Positions 14,444 to 22,184 of a DNA stretch of 64,000 nucleotides are shown here, piece by piece. Each line of letters begins with the position of its first letter. Positions within the stretch are counted from its first letter, which is position 1. Made by a program: the position numbers and the translations under genes. A model generated the notes under the pieces. It did no database searches and was not told where the DNA came from. It saw only the letters and a program-made list of their open reading frames with translations. Source of the DNA: Bacteroidales bacterium (GTDB taxonomy: Bacteria; Bacteroidota; Bacteroidia; Bacteroidales; Tenuifilaceae); assembly GCA_013141385.1 (NCBI GenBank), contig JABFRB010000002.1, positions 463,298 to 527,297 on the forward strand, given 5' to 3'.

Positions 14444-16705
14444 ATGATGCCATCAATATTTTGGTTGATTCCTGTCTGCTCTGCATTAGCATTAGGCTTT
14501 GCTTACTATTTCTTTAAAGAGATGATGAAGGCCGATGAAGGAACAGATACAATGAAAAAGATTGCACTTCACGTGCGTACAGGTGCAATGGCGTACCTAA
14601 GACAACAGTACAAAGTTGTGAGTATTGTGTTTGTTATTTTAACACTGATTTTTGTGCTTCTTGCCTATGTTCTTAAAATTCAGAATCCTTGGGTGCCTTT
14701 TGCGTTTATCACAGGAGGTTTCTTTAGCGGTTTATCTGGATATTTTGGGATGAAGACCGCTACATACGCTTCAGCTCGTGCGGCTAACGCAGCGCAAAAA
14801 TCGCTGAACGATGGTCTTAAGATTGCCTTTCGTTCAGGTGCTGTAATGGGCTTGGTTGTAGTTGGTTTAGGTTTATTTGATATATCAATTTGGTTCTGGG
14901 CGTTAAATCATATAATAGGTGTTTTGGATAATACTACCAATGCAGCAATTGCAAGCGATCCTTCAATGAAACTAATTATCGTCACAACAACTACCCTTAC
15001 TTTTGGAATGGGTGCTTCAACCCAGGCATTGTTTGCACGTGTTGGTGGTGGTATTTTTACAAAAGCTGCCGATGTTGGAGCTGACCTCGTAGGTAAAGTT
15101 GAGGCTGGTATTCCAGAAGATGATCCACGTAACCCAGCTACCATTGCCGATAACGTAGGCGATAACGTAGGTGACGTTGCTGGTATGGGTGCTGACCTTT
15201 ACGAATCGTATTGTGGAGCTATTCTTTCAACCGCAGCTCTTGGTGCTTCTGGTTTTACCGCTGCCGCTCTTACGGGTGCTGGTTTTGCAAGCAGAGCAAC
15301 AGATCCGAACATTCAGTTTAATGCTGTTATTGCTCCTATGCTTATTGCTGCAATTGGTATCATTTTATCAATTCTTGGAATCTTCATGGTTCGTACTAAA
15401 GAGGGTGCTTCGCAGAAACAACTTTTGGCTGCTTTGGGCCGTGGGGTAAATATTAGTTCTTTCTTTATTGCTGTTTTCTCTTTCTTGATTCTTTGGTATT
15501 TAGATCTTCCAAACTACACTGGGATTTGGGGTTCAATGGTAATAGGATTAGTTGCGGGTATAGGTATTGGAAAATCAACAGAATACTATACCTCATCAGC
15601 ATACAAACCAACTCAAAGAATTGCTGCATCATCACAAACAGGACCTGCTACTGTTATTATTAATGGTATTGGTATTGGAATGATATCTGTAGCTATTCCC
15701 GTACTTATTGTAAGCGTTGCAATTATTTTTGCATTCCTTTTTGCAGCTGGTTTCCATTTTGAAAATATTAACATGGGTCTTTATGGTATTGCTATTGCTG
15801 CTGTTGGTATGCTTTCAACATTAGGTATCACTCTTGCTACCGATGCTTACGGTCCAATCGCCGATAACGCTGGTGGTAATGCTGAGATGAGTCACTTAGG
15901 CCCTGAGGTTCGTCAACGTACCGATGCTTTAGATGCACTGGGTAATACAACCGCTGCAACTGGTAAAGGATTTGCTATTGGTTCTGCTGCTTTAACAGCA
16001 TTGGCTCTATTAGCTGCTTATATTGAGGAGATAAAAGTTGGAGTTGCTCGTATTCCCGAGAAAGCTCTTGCTTTTGCCGATACGGTTGGTCATAAAATTC
16101 AGGATGCATCTATTACAGAAATTATGCATTACTATAACATCGACCTAATGAATCCACGCGTACTTGTAGGTGCTTTTTTAGGTTCAATGGCTGCATTCCT
16201 TTTCTGCGGTTTAACTATGACTGCTGTTGGTCGTGCTGCACAAAAAATGGTTGAGGAAGTTCGTCGTCAGTTCAGAGAGATTAAAGGTATTCTTGAAGGT
16301 ACTGCTGAACCTGATTATGCTCGTTGTGTTGAGATATCAACCAAAGGTGCACAAAAAGAAATGTTATTCCCTTCACTACTAGCAATTATTATACCTGTTG
16401 CAACTGGTATTTTATTTGGAGTTGCTGGCGTTATGGGACTACTACTTGGTAGTACTGCTACTGGATTTATCCTTGCTATTTTTATGGCAAATGCTGGCGG
16501 TGCATGGGATAATGCTAAGAAATATATCGAGGAAGGTAACTATGGTGGAAAAGGTTCTGACGCACATCATGCTGCAGTAACCGGCGATACCGTTGGTGAT
16601 CCATTCAAAGATACATCTGGCCCAAGTTTAAACATCCTAATCAAACTTATGAGTATGGTATCAATCGTTGTGGTTGGTGTTACATTAGCTTATGCATTGA
16701 TGTAG
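14444..16705 (+). CDS. hppA: Membrane-bound ion-translocating pyrophosphatase
   Basis: Hydrolyses pyrophosphate and uses the energy to pump Na+ and/or H+ across the cytoplasmic membrane. The 753-residue protein has the expected ~16 membrane helices and the family's active-site signatures: [29 protein letters not shown], and a C-terminal [13 protein letters not shown]. In the K+-sensing segment [11 protein letters not shown] the alanine and glycine mark the K+-dependent subclass (K+-independent enzymes carry Lys and Thr there). Whether the pumped ion is Na+, H+ or both cannot be settled by eye. It is monocistronic, with a terminator 20 bases after the stop. Confidence 0.96.
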   Translation: MMPSIFWLIPVCSALALGFAYYFFKEMMKADEGTDTMKKIALHVRTGAMAYLRQQYKVVSIVFVILTLIFVLLAYVLKIQNPWVPFAFITGGFFSGLSGYFGMKTATYASARAANAAQKSLNDGLKIAFRSGAVMGLVVVGLGLFDISIWFWALNHIIGVLDNTTNAAIASDPSMKLIIVTTTTLTFGMGASTQALFARVGGGIFTKAADVGADLVGKVEAGIPEDDPRNPATIADNVGDNVGDVAGMGADLYESYCGAILSTAALGASGFTAAALTGAGFASRATDPNIQFNAVIAPMLIAAIGIILSILGIFMVRTKEGASQKQLLAALGRGVNISSFFIAVFSFLILWYLDLPNYTGIWGSMVIGLVAGIGIGKSTEYYTSSAYKPTQRIAASSQTGPATVIINGIGIGMISVAIPVLIVSVAIIFAFLFAAGFHFENINMGLYGIAIAAVGMLSTLGITLATDAYGPIADNAGGNAEMSHLGPEVRQRTDALDALGNTTAATGKGFAIGSAALTALALLAAYIEEIKVGVARIPEKALAFADTVGHKIQDASITEIMHYYNIDLMNPRVLVGAFLGSMAAFLFCGLTMTAVGRAAQKMVEEVRRQFREIKGILEGTAEPDYARCVEISTKGAQKEMLFPSLLAIIIPVATGILFGVAGVMGLLLGSTATGFILAIFMANAGGAWDNAKKYIEEGNYGGKGSDAHHAAVTGDTVGDPFKDTSGPSLNILIKLMSMVSIVVVGVTLAYALM

Positions 16706-16724
16706 AGAAAAAATCTATATAAAT

Positions 16725-16757
16725 AAAAAGAGCCGAATATTCTTCGGCTCTTTTTAT
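16725..16757. terminator. Bidirectional terminator between hppA and the 16775 gene
   Basis: A perfect stem GAGCCGAA/TTCGGCTC (16730-16750) has A-runs on one side and T-runs on the other, so it can end both converging transcripts. Confidence 0.9.
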
Positions 16758-16774
16758 TTATATCATATTGGAAT

Positions 16775-17542
16775 TTAGAGTGGAACAACCTGTCCCTGAA
16801 CAATTTTGAATACTTGCCATACATCACCAGTAATATTTGAAGGAATATAAAAAGTATTAAGCAACTTATTGTTCCCATTAATGTTTCCGAAAACCCATAC
16901 AGTAGCTTTTGAGCTATTAATAGATTGTGCTGAAGGGTTTATCTCAGCAGAATAATTCTTAACGAAGAAAAGGTAATTTGCATTAGGATTTAGCTGGTCA
17001 ACCGTAATTGTTTCGGGGCCGTAACCATCCATATCATCCCTATCGAGTTGACCGGTACCATCATTAAGTACTCGTGTGTTTCTATAGCTAATGTGGTAGG
17101 AGTTTTCCTTTACAAAATGTGCATCCAAATCCTCGGGCTGTTGATCCCATGAGAGTACAACCCTAAATTGATCGATATTCAACATAGGAGAAACATAGTA
17201 TCTGTTTCTAAGAATAGTTTCGGCAGCAACATCTATCTCTGCAAGCGCGCTGATATATCCTTTTTTCTTAAAAATGGCTTTTAAAAGACCATCGGGTTGC
17301 CTAGGAAACATTGCTCTACCCGCAGAATCAGTTGTGAAGGTTCCTATATTTGCTATCATGATTTCAGCCCCTTCCACTGGATCACCAGTAACTGCATCAA
17401 AGAAACGGATAGTGAAGATATTGTTATCCCTTTCCTGAAATACATCCTCCATTATTTGATCCATCTTTTTGTGCTGGGCAAATATTGGGAGAATACTAAT
17501 TATTAGTATTGCTACCAGAAAATGAAATTTGAAGTTTTTCAT
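16775..17542 (-). CDS. Secreted protein with carboxypeptidase-regulatory-like and DUF2135-like regions
   Basis: The 255-residue product has a signal peptide (about 1-22, ending at FAQ). A beta-sandwich segment follows, with the pattern D-x-V-T-G-D-P-V-E-G-A-E-I-M-I and later T-D-S-A-G-R-A, typical of carboxypeptidase regulatory-like folds (about 45-110). The second half contains V-L-S-W-D-Q-Q-P-E-D-L-D-A-H-F and a D-R-D-D-M-D-G-Y-G-P-E-T motif. These resemble the DUF2135/YfaP group, where the DLDxH and DxDxxDGxGPE pieces may bind calcium. A cell-envelope role is inferred. Single gene, convergent with hppA. Confidence 0.65.
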   Translation of the reverse strand: MKNFKFHFLVAILIISILPIFAQHKKMDQIMEDVFQERDNNIFTIRFFDAVTGDPVEGAEIMIANIGTFTTDSAGRAMFPRQPDGLLKAIFKKKGYISALAEIDVAAETILRNRYYVSPMLNIDQFRVVLSWDQQPEDLDAHFVKENSYHISYRNTRVLNDGTGQLDRDDMDGYGPETITVDQLNPNANYLFFVKNYSAEINPSAQSINSSKATVWVFGNINGNNKLLNTFYIPSNITGDVWQVFKIVQGQVVPL

Positions 17543-17773
17543 GAGAATAATTTTATATTATACGATTGATTTATAGTAAGATGAAAATGTCAAAGTAACC
17601 GTTTATAAATTATAATCATGGAACACCCATATTTTATTTATCACCTTTAGTTTTAGTCTACAACATGAGTGTTTCATTCGAATAATATTTGGTTAAACTG
17701 CTGTTATATTGAATATTATTAATAATAGTAACATAATTTATGTGTTACCATTGTGTGCGCCTATAGTATGTTT

Positions 17774-17788
17774 ATCGCATTTTGCGAT
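17774..17788. repeat. ATCGCATTTTGCGAT palindrome in a spacer
   Basis: One of four copies of ATCGCA-N3-TGCGAT in the window; the others are 3616-3630 (in mutL), 9579-9593 (in the RNA candidate) and 63447-63461 (in the last gene). Each has 6-base perfect arms. Confidence 0.7.
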
Positions 17789-17915
17789 AATATGCTGTAT
17801 TGGAATTTCACAAACTGTTGTATAATAAAATGATAATAACCTTTGGTGTTGCTTTATGGTAATTATCTCAAATGTGCATAATTAGCTTAAAAAATCTCAA
17901 AAAGTGTAAACCTTA

Positions 17916-18644
17916 CTATTTACCATCAACACAAAAGGAAACTAATCTTATAAAGTCTTGCTCTTTTGAGATATCTATTTTGTTATCACTTATATAAGCC
18001 TTTATTGAATCCTTTTTAGTAGGAAATATCTTCATAAGATCTCGCACTTTATAAATTCCGGTAAGTTTATCGTTATAAAGAATATAGTAATACTTATTAA
18101 GAGTGATATCAACGTTTATTTTATCCTGCTTATTATAGTTATCGCCTAGGGTAGTACCTTTTCCATAAGACTCTGATACTGAGGAGTATGATGAGGTTGA
18201 CGAAGTTTCTAGCGATATTCCATAAGGACCTTTTGCTTCATCGTTATTTTTTATTACCGATTTTCGCTTTAGTAGTAAAAAGTAATTCTGTGAAGTATAC
18301 AGCCTTTCGTAGAATTCATTATTAATGACGTGGAAAAATCGCTTTGAATAGCTGATGCTTTTTATCTTATCTAGCCCCACCATCTTTAGCAATTTCTTCT
18401 CTTTATCAAGAAAATAGATGCCATTGTCCAATAGGCTATAGTTCATCTGAGCAACACTGGATTTTCCATCGGTAAAGTATACACGACCAGAATAAAATAA
18501 CGTATCGAGAAATTGAGATTTTAATGATAAGGTTTCAATTAAATTGATTTTGGTTTTATCGGAAACAACAGTATTAATTTTTTCTTGCCCTAAGCAGGCA
18601 ATAGTAAATTGAATTAATAGTAGTAAAACGGTTATTTTTTTCAT
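17916..18644 (-). CDS. Exported protein of unknown function
   Basis: The 242-residue protein has a clear signal peptide (KKITVLLLLIQFTIACLGQ). The mature part is rich in lysine, serine and tyrosine; a YYYILYNDKLTGIYKVRDLMK stretch near 185-205 recalls small Bacteroidota periplasmic proteins. No family was recognised. It has its own promoter region (the 17543-17915 spacer lies downstream and holds only a copy of the ATCGCA-N3-TGCGAT palindrome), and it follows the bifunctional nuclease gene on the same strand with a 108-base gap. Confidence 0.65.
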   Translation of the reverse strand: MKKITVLLLLIQFTIACLGQEKINTVVSDKTKINLIETLSLKSQFLDTLFYSGRVYFTDGKSSVAQMNYSLLDNGIYFLDKEKKLLKMVGLDKIKSISYSKRFFHVINNEFYERLYTSQNYFLLLKRKSVIKNNDEAKGPYGISLETSSTSSYSSVSESYGKGTTLGDNYNKQDKINVDITLNKYYYILYNDKLTGIYKVRDLMKIFPTKKDSIKAYISDNKIDISKEQDFIRLVSFCVDGK

Positions 18645-18752
18645 AAAAAATCTTTTTGATAGGAATTCTCTTAAATATTTGATTTCAGCAGATTATTAAG
18701 GTTGACTATGTTTACTTTTCTCGAAAAAACGCCAATACTTTTTGGATTTTTA

Positions 18753-19346
18753 TCAAGTACGTCTCTTGATCTCATCACGAATTTTTGATGCTTTTTCGTA
18801 ATCCTCATTATTAACAGCCTCGTCAAGTATTGATTTTAGTTCAGATAAAGACATCTTACTAAACAGCGTTGAATCTATGTTCTCCTTCTTTTCAATAGGA
18901 GTTGCTGTTTTTTCAGGTTCATCATCGGTACCATCAAATTCAAGAATTATGCCAGCTTTCTCGATAATATCCTCCGTAGTATATATAGGGCATTTAAAAC
19001 GAAGGGCAAGTGCAATGGCATCAGATGTTCGAGCATCAATATAAACTTCCTTTTTACCATTATCGCAGTGAAGTTTGGAAAAGAACACGCCCTCTTCGAG
19101 TTTGTAAATTTGAACTTCGAGTATTTCGATGCTGAAGGATTTTGAAAAGTTTAGGAAAAGATCGTGTGTGAGCGGTCGGGGAGGGGTAAGCCCTTCAATT
19201 TGAATTGCAATGGATTGTGCTTCAAAGCCACCAATAATAATAGGGATACGTCTTTTTCCCTCTTCTTCGCTGAGAACCAGTGCGTAAGCTCCAGATTGTG
19301 TTTGGCTGTATGATATACCCAGCACATTCAGCTTAACTTTACCCAT
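18753..19346 (-). CDS. Bifunctional nuclease family protein with UVR domain
   Basis: The 197-residue protein has the BFN/DUF151 core (about 1-135): V-L-G-I-S-Y-S, E-E-E-G-K-R-R-I-P-I-I-I-G, and I-D-A-R-T-S-D-A-I-A-L-A-L-R-F. A C-terminal UVR helical hairpin (about 163-197) follows, ending with E-D-Y-E-K-A-S-K-I-R-D-E-I-K-R-R, as in UvrB/UvrC contact modules. The domain pair is common in Bacteroidota. The plant relative has RNase and DNase activity; activity here is inferred. It is divergent from rplU, each gene with its own promoter. Confidence 0.9.
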   Translation of the reverse strand: MGKVKLNVLGISYSQTQSGAYALVLSEEEGKRRIPIIIGGFEAQSIAIQIEGLTPPRPLTHDLFLNFSKSFSIEILEVQIYKLEEGVFFSKLHCDNGKKEVYIDARTSDAIALALRFKCPIYTTEDIIEKAGIILEFDGTDDEPEKTATPIEKKENIDSTLFSKMSLSELKSILDEAVNNEDYEKASKIRDEIKRRT

Positions 19347-19379
19347 AACTAATATTCTTTAATCTGTATTTCAATAATA

Positions 19380-19411
19380 CAAACCTAATCGAATTTAGTT
19401 TAAAATACAAG
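19380..19411 (-). promoter_or_regulatory. Promoter of the bifunctional nuclease gene
   Basis: On the minus strand a TAGGTTTG -7 box (19380-19387) is preceded 20 bases away by CTTG (19408-19411), matching the Bacteroidota TTG / TAnnTTTG pattern. It lies about 34 bases before the start codon. Confidence 0.6.
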
Positions 19412-19557
19412 GGTATTTTCTTCAAAATAGATATTTCATGAGATTGATATTTTAATAGTTTATCATTCAAGATAGTTTCTATGTTCTCTATTTTATTACC
19501 TTTGTGCCTCCATAAATAGGGCATTCCATTAAAAGATAAAAAATTGCTTGATAATTC

Positions 19558-19588
19558 TTTGTGAATTATCATAACTTTTATACTTTTG
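19558..19588 (+). promoter_or_regulatory. rplU-rpmA promoter
   Basis: TTTG (19558-19561), a 19-base spacer and TACTTTTG (19581-19588) form a full Bacteroidota sigma-ABfr-type promoter about 40 bases before rplU. Confidence 0.75.
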
Positions 19589-19625
19589 CAAGCCCAAAAG
19601 TGTTGAACAAACATAACGAATTAAG

Positions 19626-19937
19626 ATGTACGCAATTGTAGATATAGCTGGTCAACAATTCAAAGTTGAAAAAGACCAGAAGGTTTTTGTTCACCGTCAA
19701 GAAGGTGAAGCCGGAGCTGAATTAAGTTTCGAGAAAGTACTGCTTGTTGATAAAGATGGTAAAGTAACTATAGGTGCGCCCGAAGTTAAAAATGCAAAGG
19801 TAACTGCAAAGATACTTGCGCATGTAAAAGGCGATAAAGTTATCATTTTTAAGAAAAACAGGCGCAAAGGGTATAAACTGAAAAAAGGACATCGTCAACA
19901 GTTTACCCAAATTCAGATTGAAGAAATCGTTGCATAA
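19626..19937 (+). CDS. rplU: Large ribosomal subunit protein bL21
   Basis: The 103-residue protein starts [15 protein letters not shown] and ends with the [16 protein letters not shown] signature. This is full-length bL21 of the 50S subunit. It stands first in the conserved rplU-rpmA operon, 20 bases before rpmA. Confidence 0.98.
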   Translation: MYAIVDIAGQQFKVEKDQKVFVHRQEGEAGAELSFEKVLLVDKDGKVTIGAPEVKNAKVTAKILAHVKGDKVIIFKKNRRKGYKLKKGHRQQFTQIQIEEIVA

Positions 19938-19957
19938 TCATTCAAAAATATTGAGCA

Positions 19958-20218
19958 ATGGCACACAAAAAAGGAGCCGGTAGTACAAGAAACGGTAGAG
20001 AGTCGCATAGTAAACGACTTGGCGTGAAACTCTTTGGTGGTCAAACTGCCAAAGCTGGTAGCATACTTGTTCGTCAGCGCGGAACAGTTCACAATCCAGG
20101 TGTAAATGTTGGTATTGGTAAAGACCATACTCTTTATGCACTTGTAGATGGTGTTGTTTCTTTCCGTAAAAAAGCTGATTCTAAATCATTTGTATCAGTT
20201 CTTCCAGTGGAAGAATAG
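19958..20218 (+). CDS. rpmA: Large ribosomal subunit protein bL27
   Basis: The 86-residue protein begins [16 protein letters not shown] and has the [21 protein letters not shown] motif. The flexible N-terminus reaches the peptidyl-transferase centre. There is no N-terminal extension of the type that some Firmicutes remove by protease. Co-transcribed with rplU. Confidence 0.98.
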   Translation: MAHKKGAGSTRNGRESHSKRLGVKLFGGQTAKAGSILVRQRGTVHNPGVNVGIGKDHTLYALVDGVVSFRKKADSKSFVSVLPVEE

Positions 20219-20244
20219 GGATATAATTTTTTTACCTAATTTTA

Positions 20245-20294
20245 GTCTCCTGTTCAAGTCGATAAATCGGCGATGTTCAGGAGATTATTTTTTG
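20245..20294 (+). terminator. Terminator of rplU-rpmA
   Basis: TCTCCTG (20246-20252) pairs with CAGGAGA (20278-20284) through a long interrupted stem, followed by ATT and a run of T. Confidence 0.7.
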
Positions 20295-20320
20295 TTAAAA
20301 ATAATTTAAGAACAAGGATT

Positions 20321-20347
20321 GCCTTCGGCGAACTCATAAACTCGGTT
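20321..20347. repeat. Mini-repeat copy 2, inserted in an inverted-repeat arm
   Basis: GCCTTCGGCGAACTCATAAA followed by CTCGGTT splits the left arm of the surrounding inverted repeat. It matches the piece at 1436-1465 except for a 5-base gap and a few substitutions. The small hairpin is GCC-TTC-GGC here and GGC-TTC-GCC there, so both sides of one base pair have changed together. Confidence 0.7.
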
Positions 20348-20376
20348 AACGATTTATAATTTTTGATGTTCATGCA

Positions 20377-20734
20377 ATGAATAAATCTGAATTAGAAGAG
20401 CGTTTAGTTACCTTTTCAGTTTTAATTATTGATCTGGTAAATGAAATGCCGAATACTAAAGCAGGTAATCTCCGGTCAAATAGTTCGATCAGGAACTTCG
20501 GTTTCTCTTAACTATGGAGAGGCTCAAAGTGGGGAATCGAGAAGAGACTTTGTTCATAAAATTAAGGTTGTACTTAAAGAATTAAGAGAAACCTATATCT
20601 GTTTGAAAATTTTTAATAGAACTAAACTTTACAAAACAGAAGAAATTATTCAAACCGCATTGAAAGAAAACAATGAACTTATTTCGATATTTGTAAAAAG
20701 TGTAGAAACGGCTCAGAAGAATATGGAGAACTAG
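20377..20734 (+). pseudogene. Four-helix-bundle (S23/IVS-type) protein, frameshifted
   Basis: The frame from ATG at 20377 encodes MNKSELEERLVTFSVLIIDL and then VNEMPNTKAGN, the first helix of the family, but runs to a stop at 20509-20511. The rest of the family sequence (S-G-Q-I-V-R-S-G-T-S-V-S-L-N-Y-G-E-A-Q, then helices 2-4) continues in the next frame to 20734. The break lies near 20465-20475, consistent with a small deletion. Related proteins are encoded within intervening sequences of 23S rRNA genes and as Avd accessory proteins. As it stands only truncated products are made, unless the sequence is wrong there. Confidence 0.8.
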
Positions 20735-20830
20735 AATAGTATTGTTTGGTGAATAATCGAAAATCACAATTCGTTAATCCTTGTTCTTAAATCAAATTAA
20801 AAATAAATATCAATTAACGATAATAATTAT

Positions 20831-22105
20831 ATGCTTACCCTAAAAGTAATTCGCGAAAATAAAGAAGAAGTAATTAAACGATTGGCGGTTAAGAACTTCG
20901 ATGGAAAAGAGATAATTGAAAATGTAATTACACTTGACGACGAGCGTAAGGCAATTCAACTCCAGCTTGATGGGAATCTTGCTGAGCAGAATAATATTGC
21001 AAAGCAGATTGGTAAATTATTTTCGGAAGGAAAAGTTGATGAGGCGAACTCTGCAAAGCAAAGAACGGCTGATCTTAAGGAGCAGTCAAAACTTTTATCA
21101 CAGAAATTATCTGATGCTGAGAAAGAGTTAAACCAAACACTTGTAAAAATTCCTAACCTTCCTCATGCATCTGTACCTCTGGGACATGGTGCAAAAGATA
21201 ATGTTGAAGTTCGTTCTGGCGGAACAATTCCTAAACTGCACGAGGGTGCTCAACCTCATTGGGAGCTTACTAAAAAGTACGATATTATTGATTTTGAACT
21301 TGGTGTTAAGTTAACTGGGGCAGGATTTCCTGTTTATAAGGGTAAAGGTGCAAAGTTACAGCGTGCTCTTATTAACTTTTTTCTTGATGAGAACACATCC
21401 GCAGGGTATCAGGAGATACAGCCGCCGTTAATGGTTAATGAGGATTCAGGATATGGTACAGGTCAGCTGCCCGATAAGGATAGCCAGATGTATCATGTTG
21501 GGTTAGATAATTTTTATCTGATTCCAACAGCAGAGGTTCCGGTAACGAATATTTATCGTGATGTTGTTCTAAATGCAACACAATTTCCAATAAAGATGAC
21601 AGCATATACGCCTTGTTTCCGTCGTGAAGCAGGTTCTTACGGAAAAGATGTTCGTGGATTAAACCGATTACATCAATTCGATAAAGTTGAAATTGTTCAA
21701 CTCCAACATCCCGAAAAGTCTTATGATACGCTTGAGGAAATGGTATTGCACGTTGAGAATATTCTGAAGAAATTAGAGTTACCATACAGAATATTGAGAC
21801 TTTGCGGTGGCGATATGAGTTTCACCTCAGCTCTCACCTACGATTTCGAAGTTTTTTCTGCTGGGCAGGATAAATGGCTTGAGGTTAGTTCAACATCTAA
21901 CTTTGAATCTTTCCAAGCAAACCGAATGATGCTAAGATTTAAAGAGGAGGGTGATAAGAAAACCCAAATTGCACATACATTAAATGGTAGTTCACTTGCA
22001 TTACCACGTATAGTTGCTTCAATCCTAGAGAATAACCAAACACCAGAGGGAATTAGAATTCCAAAGGCTCTTCAAAAGTTCTGTGGGTTTGAAATGATTG
22101 ACTAA
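20831..22105 (+). CDS. serS: Seryl-tRNA synthetase
   Basis: Charges tRNA-Ser. The 424-residue protein has the N-terminal coiled-coil arm (about 28-105, which grips the tRNA long variable arm) and the class II catalytic core: P-P-L-M-V-N, motif 2 in C-F-R-R-E-A-G-S-Y-G-K-D-V-R-G-L, and motif 3 in N-G-S-S-L-A-L-P-R-I-V-A-S-I-L-E-N-N-Q. Length is normal. It is separated from rpmA by an inserted inverted-repeat element, so its own promoter may lie in or near that element's right arm. Confidence 0.98.
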   Translation: MLTLKVIRENKEEVIKRLAVKNFDGKEIIENVITLDDERKAIQLQLDGNLAEQNNIAKQIGKLFSEGKVDEANSAKQRTADLKEQSKLLSQKLSDAEKELNQTLVKIPNLPHASVPLGHGAKDNVEVRSGGTIPKLHEGAQPHWELTKKYDIIDFELGVKLTGAGFPVYKGKGAKLQRALINFFLDENTSAGYQEIQPPLMVNEDSGYGTGQLPDKDSQMYHVGLDNFYLIPTAEVPVTNIYRDVVLNATQFPIKMTAYTPCFRREAGSYGKDVRGLNRLHQFDKVEIVQLQHPEKSYDTLEEMVLHVENILKKLELPYRILRLCGGDMSFTSALTYDFEVFSAGQDKWLEVSSTSNFESFQANRMMLRFKEEGDKKTQIAHTLNGSSLALPRIVASILENNQTPEGIRIPKALQKFCGFEMID

Positions 22106-22126
22106 TTATTGGTATGAATAGTTGTT

Positions 22127-22163
22127 AACCCTGTTAGAGCCTTAAACTCTAACAGGGTTTTCT
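22127..22163. terminator. Terminator after serS
   Basis: A perfect 13-base stem, AACCCTGTTAGAG/CTCTAACAGGGTT, has a 7-base loop and is followed by TTCT. It lies between the convergent serS and VWA genes and could serve both. Confidence 0.9.
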
Positions 22164-22184
22164 CATTTTAGTTTCTCAATATGT

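Larger units (their letters stand above)
20302..20793. repeat. Inverted-repeat element enclosing a four-helix-bundle ORF
   Basis: The left arm (20302-20371) contains TTTAAGAACAAGGATT and then, after an interruption at 20321-20346, TTAACGATTTATAATTTTTG. The right arm (20751-20793) is the complement of both parts joined without interruption. The arms therefore match along about 40 bases once the 26-base insert is removed. The element sits between the rpmA terminator and serS and encloses a broken S23-type gene. The design parallels the element at 1170-1747. Confidence 0.75.

Noticed and set aside
19339..19614. 91-codon minus-strand ORF over the rplU/bifunctional nuclease promoters
   Set aside because: It covers two divergent promoters and overlaps the nuclease gene start; the product looks like translated non-coding DNA.
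20441..20734. Intact 97-residue four-helix protein
   Set aside because: The first helix of the family is encoded in another frame just upstream, so this ORF is the tail of a frameshifted gene.
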